From contig CM070877.1 in the NCBI GenBank assembly GCA_036365515.1, positions 55,154,475-55,218,474 of the forward strand: DNA of 64,000 nucleotides, written 5' to 3'. The position numbers were made by a program, and so were the translations under genes. This DNA comes from Torymus aiolomorphi. Its lineage: Eukaryota; Arthropoda; Insecta; Hymenoptera; Torymidae. The notes beneath the pieces are model-generated. The model ran no database searches. It worked only from the letters and a program-made list of their open reading frames with translations, and was not told the origin of the DNA. Of the stretch, positions 34,501 through 45,749 are shown piece after piece. How positions within the stretch are numbered: the stretch's first letter is position 1; the number at the start of each line of letters is the position of its first letter.

Positions 34501-36021
34501 ATGAAACTTTATTAACGATGTGTTCGGTTGCTCCCGAATCTGCTATAAACTCTATGTGCCTTTCATTATTATTGAGATTATTATTAATATATTCAATCTT
34601 ACCTTCTTGCTGCTCGTACTCATCATTTCCATATCTGCCCCTATCGTCATCATATTCAGATCGTCTGGCAGTTGGGCCGCCTCTGGAACCTCGATAACTG
34701 CTTCTGCCTCTGGGATGGCTTCTGCCTTGACCTCGGATTCCTCTGCAGTTGGCCCTACCTCTGCCATTAGTCTCTTGACTCTTAGGTTTGTTAATTTTGG
34801 CAGGAGGTCCGTACACTTCACCATCTCTGTCAGCTGGTCTCTTATTTTGTCCTTGAGTTGAATGATTGAACTTGTTCGGACAATCTTCTCCTTTATGTTC
34901 AGTTTCACGATTACATATGTAACAGAACCAGCGATTTGAGCTTATTAGTGGACACTCTCATTGCCAATGTTCAACTCTGTTACATCTGAAGCACTTGCTT
35001 TTATTGCTTCTGAATTTTTGTGTGCTCGCTCTGGATACTTTTGGTTCTCTGGACTCGGAGGTTTTTGAATTAGCATCGTCATCTTCTTGTATGTGAGTCA
35101 TGGCTTTTCTCAGAGCATCCATATTTATTTCTTTGCCAGTAGTTGTAATAACAGCAGAATATGTACGTCGTATTTTGGGCATAACTGCAATGATCGCTTG
35201 ATAGAAAGTAGAACGCTTCTCTTGCTCGGTTAGCTTCTGAGGATCATCGCTCAGCTCATGCTCCCTTATGATTTGATCAAATCTCTCACAGAAGTCGTGA
35301 ACTCTTTCTCCTTTGTTCATCCTTAGGTTATACAGTTTTGTTCTTATAGAAGTTGGCGTAAAGCTAACTTCACCTTTTCTACTATCTCTCAATTTCTGGA
35401 GAATTTCCATGGGCTCTGTCAGACCCAAGATCTTCTTATGATAACCCTTATATAGCCATATAGATGGCTAATGATGATATCTTTGACAGAATTTTTCCTC
35501 AGAGTAACCTCAATCTCTGAAAGTCCAGTCGGTTCCGGTATTTTCGGATCAATCATGTAGAGTAACATCCAGCTAGTCAACTCTGTTTTTAAACAGTCCA
35601 ACCAAACTTCAAAACTCGCTTTTGAGGTTAGTTTATAATTTCTCTGAATTTTTGGTCTCATTTTTATGTTACTTGTACTCGACTTTCCGTACACTTCCTG
35701 GTAGTTATATGTTTTATGCTCTGAAGATTGTCTAGACAGCAATTTAGACTTTTCAGATTCAAGCACTTTGTTATGTGCCAGTGCTAGTTTGTCTACTGCT
35801 TCTTTCACTAAACCTCGAGTAGCTTGGTCAACTGACACATTTGATGCCAAACTTTTAGCTGATTCTTGAGCCCGTGACATTAAAATCTGCAGTCCTTCAG
35901 CATCCTTTTCAGACTCAGAAGCATTTTTAGATAAGTTACTTAAGATTTTCTGAATGTCATTATGCGAGCTTGGACTGGAGGAGGAGGAATTATTTTGTGC
36001 TCCGTTAACTTCTGAATTCAT
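34496..36021 (-). pseudogene. gag: Copia-2 gag and protease, frame-broken
   Basis: 36021-35419 gives the N-terminal Gag (FEVWLDCLKTELTSW). A frameshift near 35430 is followed by the capsid region (LRMNKGERVHDFCERFDQII). Two zinc knuckles follow: the first (CFRCNRVEHWQ-stop-ECP) is cut by a stop near 34957, the second reads CYICNRETEHKGEDCP. An RG-rich segment (RGRSSYRGSRGG) precedes the protease FIADSGATEHIVN, which, unlike Copia-1, keeps DSGA. Start: ATG at 36021. Confidence 0.85.
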
Positions 36022-38330
36022 CTCTGAATATTTCTCTGTTGTCCCAGTTGTATACTCTGAAGCTTTCTGTATTGTGGTTGTTGCTGTGAAATAAAATACT
36101 CAGTTATTACCTGGATTTAAGTTTAAGGTTGTTAGATCTGACCACTCACTCTTAAGTATTAAAATTGTCTCTCAAATTTGAACAGAGTTCAAACTTAAGA
36201 ACCTCACATTCATCACAGTACTCTGAATTCTCAGTCAAATATAGACGACTAACATGCTATACAAATATACTCTGCATAATCTTCGCCTCATATACTCTGC
36301 ATAATCTTGACTCAGATTGTCATTCTCTTGACTCGATCTCAAATCCTCAGCATTGTCAGTCATCTGTTCCAGGATTGTGAAACATTCTCAATTAGTATGA
36401 TTTCTATTTAATTGAAGATATTTATATTTTACTCTGAATGTTCTTCCTCTCTCTTTCTCTTATTAACACTTAAGTTCCTCTTAAGTTAGTACCAGGTATT
36501 TCTTAATTTTACTAAATGAATAATGTTTCGTGCTTCAGAACCAAAGCAGCTGCACTGCAACTACACTAATCCGAAACGAGAAATTAGGTTCTCTAACCAT
36601 GCAGAACACACATACACACCACTCGCCGAGGTTTGACCCCGAGTGTTACCACGGAAGTCAGTCGGTTTTGGGTTGCGCAGGCACATGTATGGGTCACGGC
36701 TTCGATACTGCCAATCTCCCTAGTCAATGAACAGACTACTTATCGGACGCAAATTTTCATCTGAACATTGACCCCAGAACTTTATGAACATGCTCGAAGA
36801 AAAAAAATTTCCTCAAATATAATCTCTGCAGTAAATAAAAACTCCCCCAAAAGCCAGTACTCCGAGTCCAACCGCAAGGCAAGTTAGAGAGGGACACCAA
36901 ACTATGAGAAAAATTTCCAATACACTTATAGCAGTAGATATAAAACTCAATTCACTAAGAGCATTTATTCATATTCAACTTTGACTGAGTTCCTCTCTCA
37001 TTTCATCGCCTCTGAATTTTAATTCACTCTTTATCACCTTTTTTTATTAAAGATATTATTTTGAAAACTTCACGATTCTCAAATCTGAAAAATTGGTATT
37101 TTCTGCATATACTCAGATACACAAACTCTTAAATTTAATCGCCACGAAATGAGAAAGTTTTATCAACCACACATTGACTCACTCTTAACTCTTTACTCTG
37201 AATATGAATTAAACTTTCCAGCACGATAGCAAATGTGAACCTCTTTTTACATCTACGCGAGAGGTAAACATAGCTTGTAAGGAACAAAGGGCGTTCCACA
37301 AAGTACGTACCGGCCCGGGAAGTATTTAGAGAATTCGTCGAAACTCCCTCCGTTTTATGCGAGCGCAAAACAATCCGCTTGTTCGCAGAACGGTGATGAT
37401 CGAGTGCTACGCTGCGCGTCAACTCAAGGAGTCACTGCGCGCGCGAGAGATGCCGCGACTTACCCGAACGCAAGACGCAAGAGCTCGTCAAGAAGCCCCC
37501 GTACCGCACACACACACACACACCCGCGAGAAAGAGATAGAGCAATGCAGCATCACACACACCGAGTCCCGACTTTAAGGATTTTCACCCTCGAGTACGC
37601 TCCAATCAGCGTCTCGTGAAATAAAAAACGCGTCACTACTCGAACTGCATGCAACGATGTACCGCGTCTGTCGAACAAAGAAAAGCCCGGCTGCCAGCCC
37701 GACCTCAGACTCGCGCGCCACGCATGCGCCGGCAGACCCTCTTCGGCACCTCTCCGCACACGATCGCCACCCGATTCTCGGAACTCCCGTTTCGCCCGGC
37801 TCACGACAACATACGCGTTTTTCTTTTGCTCGATCTCGTATCGGCGTTGATACGAATTTTTATGATTTTTGTTTTCACTTCACACTAATTTTTGAGCGGT
37901 ATTTCACTTTATTCCGAATTATTACGTTCGATTATAAACCTTTTCGTTTTGACTCTACTTTCGAAATATACGAGATCTCATAGATTTTTTTTATTCGCAT
38001 TCATTTTCCCGTGCCCTCTGAATTTTATACCGCCGAATATAAATCACTCTTTACACAAAAATTCATCAACTTACATTGCAAACCTCTGAAGAACTATTTG
38101 CCGGGCGCGCTGAAATGTGGAAGCGAAGCACGCCGCTCCGGCCTGTCGTCCAGACACACCGCTCTGCAGGTTCAAACCTGTTGCTCCCTCTCTCCGCTCG
38201 CCACTCGCTGTTTTATACTGGCGTTGCCTGAAACCGCCAACCTCCGGACTTCTCACAGCCTTTTCACTTCTTAATCAAGCTAAGCCACCTGTCTCTTTTC
38301 CGTAGACGAAACCAAAGGTCTCAGCTACCA
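36022..38330 (-). other. Copia-2 long 5' leader
   Basis: About 2.3 kb between the 5' LTR and gag, without a convincing ORF on either strand. On the element's sense strand CAGAG and TTCAGAG recur often (plus-strand CTCTG). Next to the LTR, the sense strand begins TGGTAGCTGAGACC, whose TGGTAGC start resembles a site pairing with the 3' end of initiator tRNA-Met. A CA microsatellite lies at 37507-37523. Confidence 0.65.
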
Positions 38331-38628
38331 TGTAGGAGTGATGCTTCTTCCAGAGAGCATCCTCCTATTAGAATACTATTCAGAGGTTTATGTCTATACG
38401 GGATACAGGTGGTTCAATAAATATACACGATTATATTCAAACACTCTGAACTTCTTTATTAGAACATCTACACTCTGAAGACTTAATATACGTATACTCT
38501 GAAAGCGATCCGTTCGCGCCTACTGTCGCAGACAGACTGAGCGCAGCTCAGGACTTTGTCGGAGAGGGGGAATAGTCGCTCGCTCGCAGCGCCGTCGTTT
38601 CTGACCATCGGCAAAGCTATTTCTTACA
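38331..38628 (-). repeat. Copia-2 5' LTR
   Basis: 298 bp, the partner of 30243-30551; ATATT follows it. Confidence 0.93.
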
Positions 38629-38633
38629 ATATT

Positions 38634-39000
38634 TCTAATCCTAATTGGAGGATTAATAATTCTATTTTTATATTTTATTAGATTTAATAATAATATAAAA
38701 ATAACTTTAAAATGAACATTTTTAATAGTATCACCTTTAAAACTATTATTCTCAATTTTATTAATTACTTTAATTATTATAAAATTAAATAATATAAATT
38801 GAATTAATCAAAATAAAGAAATTCTTATATTTAATATATCTAAAATAAACTTTAATGTAACATTTATATATTTAAGTAAAAAAAATTTTCCATCACTAAT
38901 TGCTATATATTTATTACTAACATTAACTTTAATTGTAAAATTATGTATTAATAAAAAAATTAAACTTCGTAAAATTAATTATGAAAAAAACTATTTTTAA
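38634..39000 (+). pseudogene. nad6: numt ND6, 3' part
   Basis: Continues ND6 after the Copia-2 insertion (FLILIGGLMILFLYFISFNN, mitochondrial code). It ends at TAA 38998-39000, overlapping the Cytb start by 20 bases. With the 5' part it gives 184 codons including the stop, a normal ND6 size, with no frame break. Confidence 0.88.
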
Positions 39001-39898
39001 AAATAATTCTTTAATAAAGATTATTTACTCTTCATTAATTACACTTCCAACTCCCTTAAATATTTCAATTTGATGAAATTTTGGATCTTTATTAGATTTA
39101 TGCTTATTAATTCAAATTATTTCAGGATTTTTTTTATCACTACACTATTGTGCTGAAATTAATTTAGCATTTAACAGTATTATTCACATTATTCAAGATA
39201 TTAATCACAGATGATTAATACGATTAATTCATATAAATAGAGCATCAATATTTTTTATTTCAATATTTATTCATATTGCTCGTAACATATATTATAATTC
39301 ATTCATCTTAAGTAAAACATGATATATTGGAATTTTAATTTTATTAACAACTATAGGAACAGCTTTTATAGGTTATGTATTACCATGAGGACAAATATCT
39401 TTTTGAGGGGCAACAGTAATTACTAATCTTCTATCAGCACTCCCTTATTTAGGTGAAATATTAGTTAATTGATTATGAGGTGGATTTTCAGTTAATAATG
39501 CAACCCTAAATCGATTTTACTCATTTCATTTCATTTTACCTTTTTTAATTTTATTTATAGTAATTATTCATTTAACATTTCTTCATGAAATAGGAAGATC
39601 AAACCCTATAGGACTAAATAGAAATTATTATAAAAACTCTTTTAACCCTTATTATTCTATTAAAGATATTTTAGGTTTTATAATCTTTATCATTATTCTA
39701 ATAATAATTTGTTTAACTAATCCCTATACTTTTATAGAAATATGACTAGAAGTCACATTTATTTTTATTAGGCAATTATCTTCAATTTTTTACTTCCTAT
39801 ATTTTATTTTAATACCATTTAATTCAAAACTTATTGATTCAATTATATTTAATTATAAATTATATAAAAACTTTTTAGTATATATATTAAATATATAG
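38981..39898 (+). pseudogene. cob: numt cytochrome b with internal deletion
   Basis: 305 codons under the mitochondrial code. Typical Cytb blocks: [59 protein letters not shown] and FHFILPFLI. After CLTNPYTF the sequence jumps to a near-C-terminal segment (FIRQLSSIFYFLYF), so roughly 70 codons, including the usual PEWYFLFAY region, are missing without loss of frame. It ends TAG at 39896-39898. Confidence 0.88.
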
Positions 39899-39917
39899 GT
39901 AATATATATATATATAT
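39899..39917. repeat. TA microsatellite at numt end
   Basis: A short AT run in which the Gag-only LTR element inserted; the same run resumes at 44367. Confidence 0.85.
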
Positions 39918-40926
39918 TGTAACGGGAGGCCTGGGGAAATCTTTTGTAATTCCGCGAACCGAACCCTAGAACACGGTGCCGTCGAGTGCTACTTCTACGA
40001 CGAGTACTCGGGGTTGATGTTCTCTGGATCCCTGTTTACAAATGTCGAGTTCACGATTGAACTCGACTTTTCCGTGTGTCGGAAAGGGTTAATACTCGCA
40101 CTAGCTAGACGCGAGGCGCGGCCACTCAGAATGATCGTCGTCTCGGTTCGACGATCCCGCGGAGGCGGCGGTATCCGGGAGAAGGTTAGGTGAAGGTTAA
40201 TAAATAACGAGTGGTCTTGGTTACATTCAAAACTATAACCAGATCTATTATAAATTATCCTATACAAAATACGCGTCGCGTTGCGCGTTGACAAGAAGGC
40301 GGGAGATCCGCCGCTCGGCGCGGGCGGATCGATGTGATTGTTTTTCGCTGAGCCGGCGATCAAGACACCGGCCGCTCGCCGGTGCGAGCCGAAAATACAA
40401 ATCAATCGCTGCGCGGACAATAGGCGAAGAGTCTTACCGGGAGGGGAGTGCACTCCCCTCGTCGTTCGCTCACGAATCCGCTCCTGCGTCAGGCCTTATC
40501 CTCCGGTCGACTTCGGAGTGTTCAGGCCGAGTCTTAACGTCCAGCGTTCACCTACAGACGCTTCGGACCCCAGGAGTGGCTCGGATTGCTCACGTGCGCT
40601 GCTCTTCGTGGTCGGTACGTGTACGGGCGCTGCTCTGCCCCGGTGAGGACGCAAGATACCGTTTTTTTCGCGGACGATCAAATTAACTCGCGTACGCGCG
40701 GTTTGACAGCCCGAGAGAATCTGATTCAAAAAGAATCGGGCGCGACTTAGCAACGGTCAAAGTCGCGCCTGCCCCGCGCGTAGCTAACGCGAATACATCG
40801 TCCGAGCGATGTCAATACTCGCTCGAGATATACGAATTCGCGGGAACGAGAGCCTAACGGGTTCGATAGAATACGGAGGACCGAGATGCTTATCTTCTCC
40901 GTATTTTATCTTGGAACCTCGTTATA
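39918..40926 (-). repeat. 3' LTR of Gag-only element (long form)
   Basis: 1009 bp; plus-strand start TGTAACGGGAGG, end CCTCGTTATA. It carries about 335 bp (from about 39930) absent from the other LTR. That extra part shares phrases with the LTR at 53743-54783 (CCCTAGAACACGGTGCCG, GCGGTATCCGGG-like), so it is probably ancestral and deleted in the other copy. The ORFs seen in it are antisense to nothing recognisable. Confidence 0.82.
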
Positions 40927-40994
40927 CCCCTCTCCCAGACGTTGCGTAGCGGGAGAGAAGCAACTCGATACTGAGGCTCTCGTTCTATTCGACT

Positions 40995-42929
40995 TTACGT
41001 CGTCGTCGGCGGCAGAGACGACAGTTCCGGATACGCGCGGATCAGCTCGTGTACTAAACGGCTGATCAGACGATCCACGTCGAGGGATCGTCCGCACGCA
41101 CACGGTGGGTCGCTCATCACCGTAATTCCGCTGAATTCCAACGGCGGTCGAGACCAATCCCAAGACGATTGATGGACCGGAGACTGTTGGCACTTCTGGC
41201 GCTGGGGCTCCGGTCGATAACTGCCGTCATTCCTCCAAGGTTGACTTGGCAGATCATCTCGTCTTCTTCTTGTCTTCGTCTTCGGGCCCTCTTTCCGCTC
41301 CGGGCAGGCCCAGTGAATGTGCGTTGGTGACCTACACGTCCAACACAATTTTCTGGTTGGACTCGGTGGTGGGGAGTTATATGCTCCGAGCGCATTCCTC
41401 GATCTTGACGAGCGGTATACTCGACTATCCAACCCCTGCTGGATATACCGCTGTTTGGGACGTCGAGAGGCTACCGTCGTCCAAGGATTCGAACCTGTTC
41501 CTTGATTCGAATCCACTCCTCTCGAGGGTTTTCTGCCTTTATCTATTTTGGATAACTTTGGAGGTCGTTGCATGGCCGCTGCATACGCCTCTTTTTTCCC
41601 TGTCGAGCTGGACTTTTGAAGACTTCGGGACGACTTCTTGTTGTCTTTAGTCCCTAGGTCCGATCGAGGTTGCTTTGCAGAGTGTTTGGCTGCACCTGCG
41701 GCTCGTTTCTTATTAGGCGCAGCGGAATTATGAAGTGACGACATTTGCGCGCGTAGCTGGCGCAGCTCGTCGTGCAGTCGCCTCACTTCTTCGCTTAGGC
41801 GCCTAACTTTCTCCTCCTCCAATTTACGCGTCTGATTACATTCGCATTCGCAATGACGCTCGCCTTCTGCTTGCGTCGATACGTCGCGAAATTGCGAAGT
41901 AATCAGCGTTCGGTCCACCGGTTGTGCCGTCACCAGACTATCGATCTCTTCCTCGTTGCTCCTTGGAAGGCTTGTCTGCTCTTCGTCTTCAGGAGTCTTT
42001 GAATGAGTAATACAGCCGTCCGATGCCGATATATTCCATAAACGGGCCATATCAGACGCTTCGGACAGGGGGAAGCTTGGAAAATCTCCCTTCCCCCAGG
42101 CTGCATTTACTCCGCCGTATTGGGCTTGGGAGTATTCAGCACAGCCGTTCGGTGCCCTCAGGCAGTCTGTATACGCCAAGCGACGTGAAGTATCAGACTT
42201 CTCGAACAGGGGGAAGCTTGGAGAATCTCCCCTCCCTCAGGCTGTGCTTACTCCGACGTCGATTTCGTGGATGGAAGCTGAAGATGATGGCGATGGTGCG
42301 GTTGCTGCACAGCTGTCCGAAATCCATGTGCGGTCTGCATTCCCCGAGTGACTCGCGCTCTCGGATTCTTCGGACTGGAAGGAGATCGGGGAATCTCCCC
42401 TCCCCCAAGCTGTGCTGCACCTTAGGTGCACCTGGACATCACCCGGTCCTCCCGCTGGAGATAACGTGCTCCGTGGTGACGTAAGAGCCTCGTGTCTTAC
42501 GTCGGGAGGACTGCCTGCTCTTTGGTTCATCTGCAAGACATGTGTCCTTATGGAACTCAGCAAGTTGTTGTCGACTGCTTTGTTCGACGCCAATTGCTGA
42601 AACAGACTGTGGGTTGAGAGATCGGCAATTCGGATCACTTCTGGAGCGCCGCTTGTATTGAGGGTCGTCATGTTGATGAACTTATTCCTGCAATCGAGCC
42701 TCCTTGTGAACTGCTCGTAATCACTTCCACTTATTTCTTGTGTGAAGTGGGCTGGGTTGTAACTTCCCATTAGCCATTGAGCGATTCGCTTAGAATCCCC
42801 CTCGAGATGTCCGGTGCTTCTTAAATCTAGAGCTATATTTGCTTCTATTACAGCTTCAAAGCTCAGCTCTAGATTTTTCCGCCAATGCTCCATCTTATCG
42901 GCTAGTTCTTCTGGGGTCGATGATTCCAT
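40995..42929 (-). pseudogene. gag: Gag of the Gag-only LTR element
   Basis: A single frame from ATG 42929 to 40995, interrupted once by TGA at 42237-42239. The N-terminal half (residues 1-180; WRKNLELSFEAVIEANIALD, YEQFTRRLDCRNKFINM) looks like a matrix/capsid region. The later part has a coiled coil (RRLSEEVRRLHDELRQLRAQ), a basic segment and one exact CCHC knuckle, CWTCRSPTHIHWAC. The middle contains three related repeats (plus-strand near 42069, 42207 and 42375) encoding WGKGD/WGRGD-like peptides. One stop in otherwise open frame suggests recent inactivation. Confidence 0.75.
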
Positions 42930-43692
42930 CTTGCGAAGCTAGACCGATTATATAAAAAATTTGGTGACGAATTGTGTGTGTATGCGCAACTAACTGCTGA
43001 GATTCTCTCTCTAATTGGCCGTTTGTTACGCAAATTACAATGTTAGAATTCTAACTACCACACAATTGTCCCAAGCTGCTCGAGAATGACGTATCTCGAT
43101 GCAGCTAGCTAGGGAGAGAGCGTGGCTATTCCAAAAAAATTCGCGACGATAACGATTTAAATAATTCCCGCAACCAAAAAAAAGGATGAAAGTATTCTCA
43201 CTTTCGACCGGCTGCACGCACAGGCACGGTCAAACCAAAAAAAAATCGCGTGAAAATCGCTTTAAATCTCGCGTCAAAAAAAGGAATTTAATTCTCGCCA
43301 CATATGACGACGAAAACAACGATAATCGTCGTTTAAATGCTCTCGCCCTGGCTTTACAGCAGTTTAAAAGGCTCGGGCTAAGTATACACAATACTACCCG
43401 AGCATAAACATAAACACACACAAAAACAAGCAATCGGCTGTTTTGCGTTTATGTTTGAATGCGCGTCGCGAGCCTTCTTGTCTGTTTGTTTACGCCCGGC
43501 ACCTCGACTTGGCTAGTTTAAATCACTGCGCCTATCAGCTGTAACGGCATATGGCCATTGGCCGTCAGCTGAATAGTCGGGTGCAATGATTCGCGCCCGG
43601 GCGAATTTAAACGAAACGCGATTTGAATAGGCCGGTCTCGAACGTACCGGCCGCTAACCTTCTCCTTAAACCCAACACGTTAGGGCGCCATT
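42930..43692 (-). other. 5' leader of Gag-only element
   Basis: Between the primer-binding site and gag. It has no convincing ORF and probably carries packaging signals (inference). Confidence 0.6.
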
Positions 43693-44361
43693 TGTAACGG
43701 GAGGACTAAAAAAAGACTTTACAGAAAAATAACTCGACGCGTTGCGCACCGACAAGAAGACGGGATCCGCCGCTCGGTGCGGGGGGATCAAGGTATCTAT
43801 TTTCGCTGAGCCGGCGATCAAGACACCGGCCGCTCGCCGGTGCGAGCCGAAAATACAAATCAATCGCTGCGCGGACAATAGGCGAAGAGTCTTACCGGGA
43901 GGGGAGTGCACTCCCCTCGTCGCCCGCTCCTGAGTCAGGCCTTATCCTCCGGTCGACTTCGGAGTGTTCAGGCCGAGTCTTAACGTCCAGCGTTCACCTA
44001 CAGACGCTTCGGACCCCACTTCGGATTGCTCACGTGCGCTGCTCTTCGTGGTCGGTACGTGTACGGGCGCTGCTCTGCCCCGGTGAGGACGCACGATACC
44101 GTTTTCTTCGCGGACGATCAAATTAACTCGCGTACGCGCGGTTTGACAGCCCGAGAGAATCTGATTCAAAAAGAATCGGGCGCGACTTAGCAACGGTCAA
44201 AGTTGCGCCTGCCCCGCGCGTAGCTAACGCGAATACATCGTCCGAGCGATGTCAATACTCGCTCGAGATATACGAATTCGCGGGAACGAGAGCCTACCGG
44301 GTTCGATAGAATACGGAGGACCGAGATGCTTATCTTCTCCGTATTTTATCTTGGAACCTCG

Positions 44362-44366
<5 letters not shown>
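43693..44366 (-). repeat. 5' LTR of Gag-only element (short form)
   Basis: 674 bp, closely matching 40268-40926 apart from small indels and substitutions, but lacking about 335 bp near its plus-strand left end. Confidence 0.85.

Positions 44367-44429
<63 letters not shown>
44367..44429. repeat. TA microsatellite
   Basis: A long AT/TA run between the Gag-only element and island 1. Confidence 0.95.
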
Positions 44430-44430
<1 letters not shown>

Positions 44431-44662
44431 GTCGTTTATCGGTTTTGGAGAGTTTTTCTAGATATTATATACCGGTTTTGTGAAGAGTTTCTCCGGTTTT
44501 GAAGAGCGCCTTCACACCGGCAAATATATATATCCGGTTTTGGAGAGTTTTCGGCCATTTTCTAGAGTCTATAACCCCAGAGCCCATATTTCTTTAGCCA
44601 CGTTAACATAGGCAACTCTGAGAAAAAGAACTATACCTCTCCAAAACAGATTCACCCCCATA
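44430..44662. other. TA-bounded island 1
   Basis: Bounded by TA arrays. GTTTTGGAGAG occurs exactly at 44442-44452 and 44537-44547, with variants near 44475 and 44496, and as an inverted copy at 44637-44647. Between the inverted arms lies a core: CTAGAGT (44562), CCCAGAG (44576-44582), ATTTCTTTAGCCAC (44588-44601), AACTCTG (44614-44620). The core is shared with island 2, and its central ATTTCTTTAG.CAC also with island 3; the arm sequence is not. Function unknown. Confidence 0.75.

Positions 44663-44737
<75 letters not shown>
44663..44737. repeat. TA microsatellite
   Basis: AT/TA run between island 1 and the 126-bp direct repeat. Confidence 0.95.
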
Positions 44738-44739
<2 letters not shown>

Positions 44740-44863
44740 GTCGTTCCTGTACTTTTTTTAAAAAGTGTGCGCGGGGGGGTCGTCGATTTTGTCGACGATT
44801 TTTTTTATGAAAGTACATATAAAAAAAACAGCTTGTGCAAAATTTCAGCCCCTTATCTCATTC
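44738..44863 (+). repeat. 126-bp direct repeat, left copy
   Basis: Starts GGGTCGTTCCTGTAC right after a TA run and is almost identical, in the same orientation, to 51461-51586. It contains a small palindrome, GTCGTCGATTTTGTCGACGA. The two copies bracket the large inverted-arm element. Confidence 0.9.
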
Positions 44864-44928
44864 CTAATTCCTGCTGGAATTTTTTTAAACCCTGATTTTG
44901 ACCTGTTTTTAGCCAGTATTCAAAAAAT

Positions 44929-45749
44929 TCTAAAAGGCTGAAATTTTAACAAAATGAGGTCGGTGAGGTCTCATTTTTTTTGTCTTTCTTCAAATTTTAC
45001 GAAAAAAAATACACTGATATGAAATGATGATTTAGGTTTTATTGGTGATCTGTGATATGGCCATTGCATTTCATCATTATTAGATCATCTTTAAACCTCT
45101 ATATCTCGTAACTGGTTCCACATTTTTGAGCTCACTAGGTCTCATTTTTTTTGTCTCAATGAGACCTTTAATTTCCGTTTTTGAGGACCTAAATTGATTG
45201 AATAGAATTCAAGATACAGCCTTTTGAAGTTGACGTTTTTGAAGTTCACAGTGTCAACCGAATTTTAATTAAAATCATTAACAAAAGTATTTTTCATTAG
45301 AATATGATGTTATCTAACTATACTCTTTTCCTATCATAGGAAAAAGTCAAAAAATAATTTTTTGTCGAGCATTATAATATCTAATTTTTCGATACCTAAA
45401 ATAATCAAAAATGGCTCTCTACTGACATGAATTCTACCATCTTATAATTATTTTTGACACGTATACGTAACATAGATATAAAGGTGGTTCCTAGACCTTT
45501 AAAATCCGTAGTCGCTGATTTTTCTAGGACCACTAGAGCCAAAGTTATAGCCGTTTTTATAAAAAAATATTTTTCAAGTGGTAAAATTAGAGCTTGTGAA
45601 ATATAGGAAAAGGTTTATTTACAAGATCAACCATAAGTTTGGCATAATTGTCCTAAAGGAAGTGCTGAGGCTGCATATTTTGAAGATCTTAGGCCGTGTC
45701 TACACTATGCGAGAAGCACGTGCGATCAGCCCAAGCGATGCGAGCAAGC
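44929..45749 (+). repeat. Left inverted arm, about 0.82 kb
   Basis: Reverse complement of 50588-51436, with a small indel near 45240 and few substitutions. It begins TCTAAAAGGCTGAAATTTT and ends inside a Harbinger-like MITE (AAGCGATGCGAGCAAGC). Non-coding. Confidence 0.9.

Larger units (their letters stand above)
30243..38628 (-). mobile_element. Copia-2 LTR retrotransposon (minus strand)
   Basis: LTRs at 30243-30551 and 38331-38628, flanked by the 5-bp duplication ATATT (30238-30242 and 38629-38633) inside numt ND6. Polypurine tract on the minus strand next to the left LTR (GGGAGGGAG); primer site next to the right LTR. The internal order on the minus strand is a leader of about 2.3 kb, gag, protease, integrase, RT, RNase H. 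Several frame breaks make it inactive. Confidence 0.95.
22241..39898. other. Nuclear mitochondrial insertion (numt), split by three transposons
   Basis: Four blocks (about 22241-23252, 26490-27049, 30042-30242, 38634-39898) together make about 3 kb of mitochondrial DNA in insect order: ND4(-), ND4L(-), tRNA-Thr(+), tRNA-Pro(-), ND6(+), Cytb(+). Frames stay open only if TGA codes Trp and ATA Met. Three transposons with exact target duplications lie inside, so the copy is nuclear. Good frame preservation suggests a fairly recent transfer. Confidence 0.93.
39918..44366 (-). mobile_element. Gag-only LTR retrotransposon
   Basis: Two related LTRs flank about 2.77 kb that encodes only Gag on the minus strand; no protease, RT or integrase motif was found. 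A purine tract (GGGAGAGGGG on the minus strand, 40927-40936) precedes the left LTR. The primer site TGGCGCCCTAACGTGTTGGG (minus strand, about 43671-43690) is two bases from the right LTR. It would need a partner's enzymes to move. Confidence 0.82.

Noticed and set aside
37357..38305. Several overlapping ORFs of 60-108 codons
   Set aside because: They lie in the Copia-2 leader, opposite to the element's sense strand, with no domain.
22241..39898. Mitochondrial contig chimera
   Set aside because: Three transposons with exact target duplications lie within it, including nuclear LTR and non-LTR types; a nuclear insertion explains this better.
39995..40753. ORFs of 85-152 codons in the LTRs, repeated at 43666-44193
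   Set aside because: Duplicated because they lie in both LTRs of one element; no domain.
44560..44650. Hammerhead ribozyme in the islands
   Set aside because: I looked for the CTGANGA and GAAA core on both strands and did not find it together with the right spacing.
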